A stretch of 64,000 nucleotides of DNA from Amaranthus tricolor. Taxonomy: Eukaryota; Streptophyta; Magnoliopsida; Caryophyllales; Amaranthaceae. The notes under the pieces were generated by a model. The model was not told the origin of the DNA, ran no database searches, and was given only the letters and a program-made list of their open reading frames with translations. Below are positions 48,501 through 59,691 of the stretch, piece after piece. A program made the translations under genes and the position numbers. Positions within the stretch are counted from its first letter, which is position 1. Each line of letters opens with the position of its first letter. The stretch is taken from positions 5,312,001 through 5,376,000 of the forward strand of contig NC_080058.1 in NCBI RefSeq assembly GCF_026212465.1, written 5' to 3'.

Positions 48501-51500
48501 AATACTTTTTCTAACTTGGTGCTTGCCATATTATTTATACGCCTTTTAAAATGTGTAAACAGTAATTTGAAGTTGGAAATAAATTTACCTATTATTTATT
48601 TTATGATAAACTTATTTATTAAGTATATTTACTAAAAATAAACCCACCTATCTTTTACAATTAATTATTTTCAAATTTATTTTGTAAATCAAGCCATAGG
48701 AATAAAAAATTATTAAGCTATTTTCAGTAATTACACCGAATAGGTGGATTTATTTTAAAATAAACAATAATTTAATTTGTTAATTATTAGTAAATCGAGA
48801 AAATGTTGAATTTTTACAATTTCTACTTATGAAAATTGTTCAAATTAAGTGAAACAATCTGAAATAATAATACACTCCTTTCATTTCAGCGCTTGTGTGC
48901 TCTTTTAACTTTGGATTAAAACAAAAATACAAAATATTGTGAATTCAAACAATATACTTAGTTTGTTTGTGTTGAATAATTTAATAATAGGTAGATGTAA
49001 TCGATCCGGCAGTGAAGGGAACACTGAATGTTCTTAGTGCATGCAAAAGAGATTCTTCGGTAAGAAGAGTGGTTTTGACATCTTCTACTGCAGCAGTTCT
49101 ATTTACAGGTCAACCTCTTGAACCTGATGTGGTGGTGGATGAAACTTGGTTTTCTAAACCACAATATTGCGGCAAATACCCTAGCATGGTATGTTTTTAT
49201 ATCAAAAATTTTGTTCTTATTAATATATAAAATATAAATCCTTATAACTATAATATGTTCAAACTGTCAAGAAATCAACTCAACGTACTATTAGCTACGC
49301 CGATGATTTTGCCACACGATATATGTTTTACTTTCTCCGGTTTTTATAGTTGCTCCAAACCTACTTTTGCGCTATTCATCATTCTATAGTGTTTACAAAT
49401 TGCTGCTATTATACAATAAATAAACATAGCATGTGAGATTTTATTCTATTTGTCTGATTGCGTACTTTCATAATATTAAATTTTTAGTTATGTATAATTT
49501 AAGATACAAGTATAAATGATCCGACAATTCAAATGCATTGGACTATGTAAAAAGTGTTTGAGAGCAACTAAAAAAATAGAGGAAATGTGATCCATCACGC
49601 TCCTTGAAAAGAATCCATTAGGCTAGAAGTATGGATGCAATACATGCCATACTCATGCATGATGTTCAATATTCAACTAAATAATGAAGGGTACCGTATG
49701 AGAATTGAAATCATGACTTTTTGTCACGTTTACTTTTGATATCAAGTCAAACAAGCAATTCAATTAAGTGGGCAATTGTACCTCCAAGATATATTATGTT
49801 ATACAATCTAAAAATATATAATTATTCAAGTTTTGATAAAATTATTTAGGGGAGATTATAAAAAAATGATCTTTATTCGATCCGCTGAAAATAAACTAAA
49901 TTAGTATTTATTTTTAGAAAAACCCACCTATTCAATATAATTGCTGAAAATAAACTCAACTATTGTTTATTCTTAATTCTTGATTTACAAAAAGCTTTAA
50001 ATATGATCATAAACAATAGGTCGAATTAGCAAATATACCTAGTAGGTAAGTTTATTTATACTTCCTCCGTTTTAATTTATTTGCAATATTTGCTTTTTCA
50101 CGCAGTTCAATGTACTAATTTAATCTTTAATACCTCTAATCATGTATGATAAAAAATTATAAAAATTTAATATTATTAATCTTTGTAATGAGACGAATCA
50201 AACAAGATCTCACTTGACTATATTTCAATTTTTAGATTAAAAACTAATCACAAATTAAGAGTGATGAATGAATAGTGTTATTTTTGTCAATGTTGCAACT
50301 AATATAAAACGAAGGAAGTAAATAAATAATAAGTAGATTTATTTACAGATTTAATTTGCAGAAGTGGTATATCATATCAAAAACTTTGGCCGAAGAGGTT
50401 GCGTGGAAGTATGCCAAAGAAAATGATGTTGACTTGGTTTCAATAAACCCAGGAATGATCCTTGGTCCAATGTTGCAACCAAAACTCAATGATTCTTCAA
50501 CTGTCATTTTGAACTTGGTCAACGGTACGGTTTCATTAGCTTGATCATATTAATATATAAATACTTCCTCCATCTCAATTTGCATTAATTTTTATTTTAG
50601 TTCGTTTCACTTAATTTGCATCATTTCTATTTATGGACAATAATTCACTACTTTCTTTTAATCTCATCTATACATTTTATTACTTTCTTTTAATCTCATC
50701 CATACATTTTAACTATCTTTTAATTTCATCCATACAATTCATTCTTTTCTTTCAATTATTACCACTTTCTCAAAACTAACTCACTTTCTCTTTGATGCAA
50801 ATCAAAGAGGACAGATGATATTCATTAATAATCTAAACAATTTTTTTGATAAAAATAATAATATGAATAATTAAAGATATTTAATGGTTATACTTTTAAT
50901 TTTGGTTAGATGTGCTATGTCATTTTTTATACTCCCTTCGTTTCTTAAAGTTGTTCCATTAACTATATATTGTTCTCATAAGAAATATTTTAATTTATAT
51001 ATCACAGAATTTGAACAAAATTAAAAATTATTTATCTTTATTTTAATATTTTAATAATGTTTATGATTCCCACATATTTTCTATTAACTTCATTTTAACG
51101 TTTTTATATCGTTTATTGTCCTTAAGTGTTTCCCACTAACTTTATAAAAATATTTTTTAATAGTTGTAGTTTCATAATTTTTCGACTTACGTTCTTTTAA
51201 TATTTTTTATGTTTATCATCCTCACTTTTCCTCCATTAAATTTACCATTCAATAAAATAATATATTTGCTATAAAAGATTTTATTTTTCTTAATATATTC
51301 CTATGAACATTCCATGTGGGAGCTTCTTTAAGAAACAAAGGGAGTACTTCGTAATGAATGTTTTATCCTCAAACGTATAATTCTTCGTTCTTTTAAATTT
51401 GTCTTATTTAATTATTTTACGTGAGAATGTTAATTAAACGAAACAAACTTTAAGGACGGAGGAAGTAATTTCTTCACAATTTTCCAATTGCCACGTAATA

Positions 51501-52808
51501 TCAACGACCTTCTCAAGTGATTAATAGACGTAAATAAAGTTTATGAGGAACAAATATAATAATGGTTGGCTTAAATGAAAAAATGGTTAGGCGCACAAGT
51601 ATATGCAAATGTGGCGTTACCATGGGTGCACCTCCAAGATGTTGCGGAAGCTCATATTCGTGCATTTGAGCTTCCTTCAGCCAACGGAAGGTACTGTTTG
51701 GTCGAAAGTGTGCGGCATCATGCTGAAATTGTCGGCATGTTACATGAAATCTATCCTTCTCTTGAATTTCCTAATAAGTAAGCGTCCTTAAACCAACAAT
51801 TTATATCTATACACACTTCAATCGCTTATTTTCTTGACTCGCATAACCTTTTAATTTGTATAGTAGTAAAATAAAGTAAAGAAATTTTATGTGGTGATCT
51901 TGATTTTTTTTGGCTTTTTTACATGGTAGATTAATATTTTTTTTCCGTTGTGATCTTTAAGACTTTTAACTTTTTCATATGATAGACAAAATATTAAATT
52001 GTTGGTTAAATTAAGTATTTATTTCGACTGGATTTCGAAATATGTGGTCAAAAAAGTCATTATGTTAGGTAAAAATTGTGTGAAACAAAAAATTTTCATT
52101 TTGTCTACCACGCGGTATAATTGGAAGGTCAAGACCACCATGTGGAAAAAAAAAATATTTGTCTACCACGTGAAAACGTGAAAATTCAGAGTTAACACAT
52201 GGAATTTTCGAATAAAATAATATCCTTAAGATAGAATAAAATGATATTCTTGAGATATTGCTATTATTATTAGCAAGTCTTATATAAGCCTATATAATTA
52301 ACACATTTTCTAATTGATCACTTAAAAATTAAAAGTAATCACTTTAAAGTGACAAGTGACCACTCTAATTCTCTAAGACTTAAGGTTATAAGTAATTATT
52401 TTAATATAATTGTAAATTGGGCTACCTAATAAAGATAATTTAGACCGTCTCATTTGAGAATTTATGTATTATTATTATTCAACTATTTTTGTGAAAGACC
52501 GTCTCTTTCAAAGAGACGACCTAAAAATATGAAATCCATATTTTTATTTTCTATTTAATTTGTATTAATTAGGCTATTTGGCTCATATATTTAATTGACT
52601 CCCAGAATAATTTGTGCTTTTATAATATTGTAACTTGTAACTGTTTATGAATAGGTGTGGTGATGATGAACCGTTGATGAAAACATTTAAGTTTTCAAAA
52701 GATAAAGCAAAGAGCCTTGGCATTCAATATATTCCTTTCAAGAAGGGTCTCAAGGATACCGTTGAAGATCTAAAGGAGAAAAAAATTATACGTATTCCTG
52801 ATAATTGA
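45591..52808 (+). CDS. cinnamoyl-CoA reductase-like / phenylacetaldehyde reductase-type SDR
   Basis: NADPH-dependent extended SDR of the CCR/DFR superfamily. Six exons, 45591-45711, 47955-48124, 48991-49198 (read as 48991-49188 for coding), 50362-50524, 51591-51777 and 52655-52808, give 993 nt and 330 aa with matching phases. The Rossmann motif is [10 protein letters not shown] (residues 11-20), followed by HATVRDP. The catalytic set is Ser128/129 in TSSTAAV with Tyr166 and Lys170 in WYIISK. True lignin CCRs carry NWYCYGK at the active site; here it is KWYIISK, so this belongs to the CCR-like group that contains phenylacetaldehyde reductases and the alcohol-dehydrogenase-like CAD1. The natural substrate is unknown. 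Introns are up to 2.2 kb and hold several MITEs. Confidence 0.92.
45888..46114. mobile_element. Stowaway-like MITE in reductase intron 1
   Basis: It starts TACTCTCTATGTTCCATTAA and ends CTAAAGAGGACAGAGTA. Its internal sequence (CTTTCTTTTAATCTCAT, CATCCATACAATTCATT) matches the element at 50572-50817. Confidence 0.75.
50059..50320. mobile_element. Stowaway-like MITE in reductase intron 3
   Basis: The left end TACTTCCTCCGTTTTAATTT and the inverted right end (TACTTCCTTCGTTTTATATT on the minus strand) continue into a shared GTTGCAA/TTTGCAA. TA borders, about 262 bp. Confidence 0.85.
50572..50817. mobile_element. Stowaway-like MITE in reductase intron 4
   Basis: It starts TACTTCCTCCATCTCAATTT and ends CAAATCAAAGAGGACAGAT. 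It is the same family as 45888-46114, with shared internal CATCCATACAATTCATTCTT-like sequence. Confidence 0.75.
50930..51346. mobile_element. larger MITE in reductase intron 4
   Basis: The ends TACTCCCTTCGTTTCTTAAAG and CTTTAAGAAACAAAGGGAGTA are near-perfect inverted repeats of about 20 bp, 417 bp apart, with no coding frame. Confidence 0.85.
52488..52616. mobile_element. GAGACCGTCTCT-type MITE in reductase intron 5
   Basis: The left end TTTTTGTGAAAGACCGTCTC followed by TTTCAAAGAGACGACC matches the element at 29651-29794. The right end (GACTCCCAGAATAATTTGTG) is degraded. Confidence 0.6.
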
Positions 52809-53221
52809 TAGAGGATGGGAATGACAATTTTACCCTCATTGGGTTGCTAAGATTACTGCTGCTCATTTATGTTTATATTTTAATTTGTGTTCTACAATAA
52901 AAAGTACTTCTATTGGATAATTATTGCACAGTTTTTATGTTGGTCATTGGCATGATTCAATAAATAATTATTAATCCTTTAGTTTCTAAATAATGTTTTT
53001 ACAAGGAATAATAAGGTAGACAATGAAAGTATTTTATATATTAGTTTTAATTGTAAGCGGAAAATATTATAGGAATCACATAAATAAATTAAAATAAAAT
53101 CAGATAAAGATTAATTAGATTTTTTGTAAATTAAATATTTTATATTGTTTTTAATTATAAGTGAGAAAAATGCAAGGACACAAAACCACAAGAATAGATT
53201 ATGGAGCTTTTGTCTAACATA

Positions 53222-53390
53222 TATTTCATCTATTTTGAAATACTTGCTACATTACAATTATTAATAGGAGTATTATTTATCGTTCAAACTTATTTTATAT
53301 ATTGAGGCTAATGTATAAGAAAAAATATAGTCTAGTGAGATCTTGTTTGAATCATCTAATCGCATACTTTCTTAATATAAACTATTTATA

Positions 53391-53462
<72 letters not shown>

Positions 53463-53542
53463 TAATATATAAATGTTTAAAATAAAACATTAAATAGTAT
53501 AAAAACTAAAATGTAGCAAGTATAGTAGAATGGAGGAAATAT
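53222..53542. mobile_element. MITE enclosing a TA microsatellite
   Basis: The left end TATTTCATCTATTTTGAAAT plus ACTTGCTACATT is mirrored at the right by AATGTAGCAAGTATAGTAGA plus ATGGAGGAAATA. A long TA run lies inside. Confidence 0.7.
53392..53458. repeat. (TA)n microsatellite
   Basis: About 33 uninterrupted TA units. Length in the original DNA may vary, and assembly across it may be approximate. Confidence 0.97.
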
Positions 53543-53591
53543 CAAAATAAGAAGGTAGCTTTTAATTTCTCATATAGTTTTAAGTGTTAAA

Positions 53592-54235
53592 GGAAAAATC
53601 CATATGATAGCATCCAGTTTTTATGAAACGCTAATGGTAACACTTTTGTAAGATTTTTTCACATGGTAGCAATCAGTTTATGTACTATCTAACTGTCGTA
53701 GCATTTTCTATTAAATTCTTGTTTTTCTTTTAATTCATCATTTTGTAAGATTTTTTCACATGGTAGCATCCAATTTTTGCTCTAAAATGTTTAATTCACC
53801 ATTTTAACGTTAAATTCACCAATTAATTTATCAATGCCCTTAAATGTTGTAACAATTAAGTAAATATGTATTAGTGCTTTGAATGCACTTTTTGAACTTA
53901 TAAAATGCACCTTTTAAATAATGCACCTTTTGAACTTTATAATGCCATTAATTTGAATGAAAATAAAATTGTTACAACATTTAAGGGCGTTGATAAATTA
54001 ATCGGTTAATTAAACGTTAAGATGGTGAATTAAACATTTGAGAGCAAAAACTAGATGCTATAATGTAGAAAAATCTTACAAAATAATGAATTATACTGAA
54101 ATTAACAAGAATTTAACGGAAAATACAACGGCAGTTAGATTGTGTATAAACTGGATGTTACAATGTGAAAAAATCTTACAAAAGTACTACCACTAACGTT
54201 TCATGAAAATTAAATGTTACCATGTGAAATTTCTC
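53592..54235. mobile_element. long foldback element (arms of about 260 bp)
   Basis: The left arm (about 53592-53850) and the inverted right arm (about 53970-54235) match nearly throughout: CATATGATAGCATCCAG / CATGGTAACATTTAA, TTTTGTAAGATTTTTTCACA on both, ATCTAACTG(T/C)CGT, and TTAAATTCTTGTT. The spacer is about 120 bp. No coding frame. A single arm recurs at 17335-17485. Confidence 0.85.
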
Positions 54236-54239
54236 AAAT

Positions 54240-55409
54240 TTTAACCTATCATGTCGATCCAGTGGATCTTTTATAGGAACCAATATGGTTTGAACATTTT
54301 GAAAATTGTCTAGTCATTTTATAAAGTTAAAATTTTATTTCCAAAAAGAATTTTGTTTTGTCTAATTTATTAAAACACATTGAAAATATATGGTTTAATG
54401 ATTAAGAATTTAATTTTTATTTAAGAGGTTGACAGTTTAATTTAAATATATGAGAGTTTTTTTAAGTTAAATGGTGTTATTTTAAAAAGACAGAATGAAT
54501 ATTCTAATATTCATGATTTCATACTTTACACTAGCATTCCTATCAATTTTGACTATTAACTTTGATAACTTGGCCAGCTTTTCCTTCCATTGAAGTTGTC
54601 TGGCTATCATTCACTTTACTTTTTCTTTTATATTTTTTTTGTTTCTAATAGTTTTTTCTTTAAAGGATTTATCGAGAGAAAAAAACTAAATAAAATAGAT
54701 ATATAATTGAACCCAAAATCTTAATGATTATGTGTATTGTAATGCTTCAGGAGACTATTTCTCTGTGGAACCATTCTAGCTGATATTCGCTAATTGAACC
54801 CAACTTTTTGAAGCGTCGTCTTTGGTGAGTAGTAGTAGTCCCTTAAAGGGTCTAATCAGACTACATTCTTGAAAATAAATTTTTTACTAAAGCTCTTTTG
54901 CAATTGAAAATTGTTGAGACTGCTTATGTTGATATTATGATATGGTCAATGGATCGGGCTTGCGAGCTGGTCATTGACGGAGTTGAGGGACATTGTTCCC
55001 TACTCCCTGTTTTTGAGGCGAATTGTCATTCAAATATTGACTAGCTTCACCCGAGAGCGACATAGCCTTAGAGCTATGGGGCACCTCTCAAACTAGACTC
55101 ACTGTGCGCACATAGATCTAGGAAATTGATGTTGCTTTTAAGCCTATGATTTGAATTACTGTGTTTTGTTGTTTTGGATTGTTACTTCTCATTCAGTTTA
55201 ATATGACCCTCTATTGTTTTCAATTTTTAGTTTGTTTACAGATCGGAACCGGTTGGGAAAGATGAGTTAGCGGAGTTGATTAGAGTTCCAAGGATGTTAT
55301 ATTAAGCTGAGCACGTTAATATTTTGTAGTTTTGTAATGGACTTTGGTAATTGTATATTAGTCTAGACTGTATTGGTTATGTTGGACTTTTATAGAGACT
55401 TTTATGATT
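54240..55409. other. intergenic left of the Mutator element
   Basis: AT-rich, then from about 54830 a less AT-rich stretch (GTTCCCTACTCCCTGTTTTT, GAGCTATGGGGCACC) that reads like decayed transposon DNA but shows no recognisable domain. Confidence 0.3.
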
Positions 55410-55418
55410 ACTTTATGA
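55410..55418. repeat. left target-site duplication of the Mutator element
   Basis: ACTTTATGA, repeated exactly at 59692-59700 on the other side of the element. Nine bp is the diagnostic length for Mutator-like elements. Confidence 0.93.
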
Positions 55419-58400
55419 GAAAATTTGAAACCATTAAGCGAAAAATTAAAAAAAATGAACCAAATAATCTAAGTTTTAAAAATATTCCAAAAGTAAGCGT
55501 GAAATCCTAAATTGAGGTTTGGAGCTGTTCGCAGTTACTAACTGCGAACAGCCAAATAGGACAAAATAGATGTTCGCAGTTAACTGCGAACAACTGCTTT
55601 GTCCTGTTTGGCTGTTCTTTTTTTTCCTTAATTTTTGAGTTATTTGTTGTATTTGCAATAGAGACATTAGAATAAGTAATTACAAGTCAATGTATGTTTC
55701 AGGCGGCATGATTCATCGCCAAAACTCCGATCATTCGTAAGTGAAAGCTTGGAGGCTATGATAAAGTAATTAATCATATATATGTAACAAAATATATACA
55801 AATGTTTGAAATGGGTGTAGTAAGAGGCGTTTGGGTGTCGCTCTGGCAGTGGAGGGGACTGGTATTGTGATGGTTGTGATGGCCCAGCTTGCGAGGTCCC
55901 TGCAACGTCAACAGGGTATGAATGGTCCATCTCCTCCAAATAATAGTCACAAGCAGGAGATGAGACGTGCGTATGGGTGGTAGTCGGTGAGGACTCTACG
56001 GCGACTTCCAGTATGAAGTGTTGGAACTGCGAGCCTACGAGCATGCCATGCACAATCTCCTTCACTGGCTCCTCGTGCCTGTACTGCATCACTGCTGCCG
56101 CACCTTGTGCCTGTAATTAATATTTAGTTAATGTAACATTATATTATTTAATCGGAAACTTAATCATATAAATGCAAATGAAGATTTAAAAATTGGGTCA
56201 TCGTAGGCGCAGCAGGTGCGTAATGTGCTGTTGCGAAGATGGCACGTGGTGTCATCCATCGGCGCATGATGGAAAGGAACCACGACATATAGTCTGGTGT
56301 ATTAGGTGCGCCATGAACATCGATCGACGCACCTTGTGCCAGCAACTCCAGTCTACCATCCCAACGAGCGATGTGACGCCAGTTGATGTCCATCCAGTTT
56401 GCCGCACCCTGATTTTTGCGCGAAATCTGATGCAGCTGGGGTTCAGAGTCACAAGGCGGTGGAATGCCCTGTACCAACCCATATTGGCGCAGTATGCGCT
56501 TTAGTAGATGTACTTCGACAATGTCGAAGCATAAGAGTGGCACAGAAGCCCTCCACGCACCTTAATGAATCCCCGAGTGTTCGGGCACAGCTGCGTAGGC
56601 TTCCGCAGGATATGGGTCCCACAAAAATTAAAATATATGTTATGAAAATGTAAGTGATAAGTTAATTAAATTGTACTAATGTTAATGAGTACTGAAATAT
56701 TTACCTGGTTGGGTCGTAGCAGGTCTAACTGATCTCGGTAGAATCCGAGACCAGTGTCGGTGTGCTTGTGTGTTCGGCGTGCAAAATTCCACCTTGAACC
56801 ATACACAACATCTGGGGGGGGGCTATGGTGGAGGAGCAGTATCACCACGACCAACGGTTCTGTAAGGTTGGCCGATAAGAATATGCTCCCACGCCCACAG
56901 CTGAATATTGGAAATGTAATTAGTATGTAATTCAACTACACCGGATTAGAGTTAAATGTTAATTTTATCATCTGTAATATGACTATTGGCCCCGCAATCT
57001 CCTTGACGTTCTTTTGGGCAGCACCACATAGCTACCTATACCGGTATCCAAGGGTTGCGGAGCCCCAGCTATACTCGGAGATGCGCTCCCACGGGTCGAC
57101 AAGTAAAGTTAAGTAAAGGAGCTTTATTTGGTTGTTTGTTTTATCGGCAAACAACATAGCTCCTATCAAGTATAAGAGGTACGCCTTGGCGTACCTCGAA
57201 ATGGTGCCTTCATCAGCATCTTCGGGAAGATGCGAGAAGGTCTGAACTAACCACGTGCAGCACAAACCGCTCCCCCTGATCACTTCCAGTGGAGGGTGCT
57301 CTCCCAATATGCGATGCACCATAGTTGCTAAAATACCAGCGTGTCTATCAGAAATAACGCATAAACCCATCCTCTGTATGACATGCTTACGAATACAAGC
57401 CATAAACCACGATCATGCACTTATATTCTCCTTCTCTACCAAGGCAAAGGCCAATGGAAAGATTTCCTTATCACCATCTTGGGCAATGGCAGTCAATAAG
57501 GTATGACGATATTTACCATACAAGTGTGTGCCGTCAATGGCGATAAGAGGTTTACAATAATTGAAGCTTTCAATGCAAAGTTTAAAGGCCCAAATGACAC
57601 GTTGGAAGGTCCTAATATTAGGTCTCACATATACACCCGTGTCATTGTCCTCCTTAAAATACCTCTCAAGTACTAACTCCGGGTTGGAATGTTGCAAAAC
57701 TTCTAAAAGCGTGGAAGGAGTGAGTAAGAACCTTCCTAGGTCCCGTAAATGGACAACAAGGCTTGTTGTTTTGCACACCACGCTCGTTTATAATTCACAT
57801 CCACACCAAAACAATCTTTAACCATCTGCCGTACGACAGATACCTTAATGGATGAGTCTTTAGCAACACAATTTCTAATGACATTGTTAATGACAGAAGA
57901 TGTAAGGTGAATGTGTCCAGCCGAAACAGTGTCACTACCCAATACACAAGAACTATGCTTACCCTTATAGGTAACAATAAGCCATGAAGATAAATAAGAA
58001 TCAAACGTAGCCCTAAGCCTCCATGAACAACCCAGCTTGCACTTCAAGGTAAGAACAGTTTGGTTCGAGGTCTCTGTTCTGTACTCCACATTTCTGCGAA
58101 TATGATTCACTCTGATAACTTCCAACAACGATTCTTTGCTATCAAATATCATACCCTTCTCAAACTCTCCGTCTTCGATGTATGTGGTATCACAAGCCCA
58201 AGTCCTCCATGAGTTTTCCTCCTCATACTCGTCTAAAGGTGGACAGAGGGTATAAGGTGTAAGAGGAATGATTATAGGAATGTTGCTTAGGGTCATGTCA
58301 TTTGTTAGCGCATCCACATCGTCCTTAGAAGGATCGTCAATGAGCTCATTACTCTCATTTCCATCATCCCAAGGTCCCATCTCAGCAGTTTCTCCTAAGT

Positions 58401-59691
58401 TAACCATTAAATGAATTGGAACTTGATTCGTAGGGGGTTGAGAAAAAGTACAAAATGCGGAAAAAACGACGGGATTTACAGTTTCCTGAGTTAATATAGG
58501 CATAGGGGTAGGACCGTAGGAGTATGATTAGAAACAACTACATTCCCTAATGGTACTTCTTCTACGTATAACTCCAAAGAGGGAATTTGAGTGGACTTTG
58601 AATGCTCCCACATAGCATCTATAGCCTCATCATCCTCAACAGGAAAGTCAAGCAATTCTCTACTGATGTCATATTTAAAGATTATATTTACAGTACTTCT
58701 AGTAGGGTCTAATCCAATCTTAGAACATATAAAACGTTTAAAGTGGTTCAAATCCATGTTTGAATTGCAAGCAAACAACTTACGTCTTCCCCCAACTTAA
58801 TGAACTTTGCCACTACTTTTTCGAATACAACCATTCCAAAAACATACTATAGTCAAGCGAAATGATGCAATTTTCTACATTAATACAAGGAAAATCAACA
58901 TCATCATCAACTTCATGCCCATACAAGTACATTATAATCTTTTTTGGTCTAAAAATTATTAAAATCCATAATGTAACTAAGTTCATACATATAAAATCGA
59001 AATAATAAATCAATTCATAAGTTCATAAATAATATTTCTAATACCAACATCAACATCAACATTTCTAATAATATTATCAACATTGAATTCAACTAATTCA
59101 ACAACATTACTTCAAAAAACAACATAAAGCTATAAAAACAATCAAAAATTACCTTCAATACTTATGGATGATTAAGAATAGTCTTGATTTAACAACTAGT
59201 GACTTACATTTGAAAAATTAAGCAAATTTGATTATAACCCTAAAAAACTATATATACACCAAAAAAACACAAACAAGTTTACCTTTGAGCAAGCTAGAGT
59301 ATCCCACACTAATTTTGAAGTGCCAAATTGAAAGAGGAATGCAAGAATTGATGGATTGAATCAATGGTTTTAGAGGGAGAATGTCGAGTGTGAAGGTAGG
59401 GTTTTGAGAAATGGGGAAAAATGGAAAAAAAAGAAACTAATGCGTGTTTTTGTGAAGCAGGTCTGTTCGCGGTTACTAACTGCGAACAGCTAAACAGGAC
59501 AAAGTAGCTGTTCGCAGTTAGTAACTGCGAACAACTATTTTGTCCTATTTGGCCGTTCGCAGTTACTAACTGCAAACAGCTTCAAACCACAGGTTTGAGA
59601 TTTTCACGCTTACTTTTGGAATATTTTTGAAACTAAGATTATTTTGTTTATTTTTTTTTTTTATTTTTCCACTTATTGATTTCAAATTTTC
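55419..59691 (-). mobile_element. full-length Mutator-like element (MULE) with plant mobile domain
   Basis: A 4273-bp element bounded by a perfect 9-bp target duplication (ACTTTATGA). The left end begins GAAAATTTGAAACCATTAAG and the right end mirrors it (GAAAATTTGAAATCAATAAG on the minus strand). Inverted repeats run about 200 bp, to about 55618 and from about 59463. Distinctive shared blocks are AATATTCCAAAAGTAAGCGT and CCAAATAGGACAAAATAG. The repeats contain several palindromic copies of GTTCGCAGTTA.TAACTGCGAAC. The single gene inside is on the minus strand and dead. Confidence 0.93.
55667..58778 (-). pseudogene. MULE transposase joined to a plant mobile domain, inactivated
   Basis: From the start: an N-terminal MULE region (FKRFICSKIGLDPTRSTVN), a MuDR-type DNA-binding part (VNHIRRNVEYRTETSNQTVL ... 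CKLGCSWRLRA), and the transposase core with first catalytic Asp in PLIAIDGTHLYGKY and second in VISDRHAGI. Directly after that the protein continues as a plant mobile domain (SHLPEDADEGTI, YLLYLIGAMLFADKT, YSWGSATLGY, then LWAWEHILIGQPYRTVGR and VPLLCFDIVEVHL with a PCDSEPQLHQI block). The third catalytic acid region is absent. Lesions: frame change near 58500, TAG at 57736-57738, 1-base shift near 57715, TGA at 57413-57415, TAG at 57032-57034, a shift in a C-run near 56815, and TAA at 56562-56564. Probable introns lie at about 56936-56975 and about 56620-56705. Confidence 0.88.

Noticed and set aside
56193..56653. Forward-strand frames of 84-103 codons
   Set aside because: They are antisense to the plant mobile domain part of the Mutator gene.
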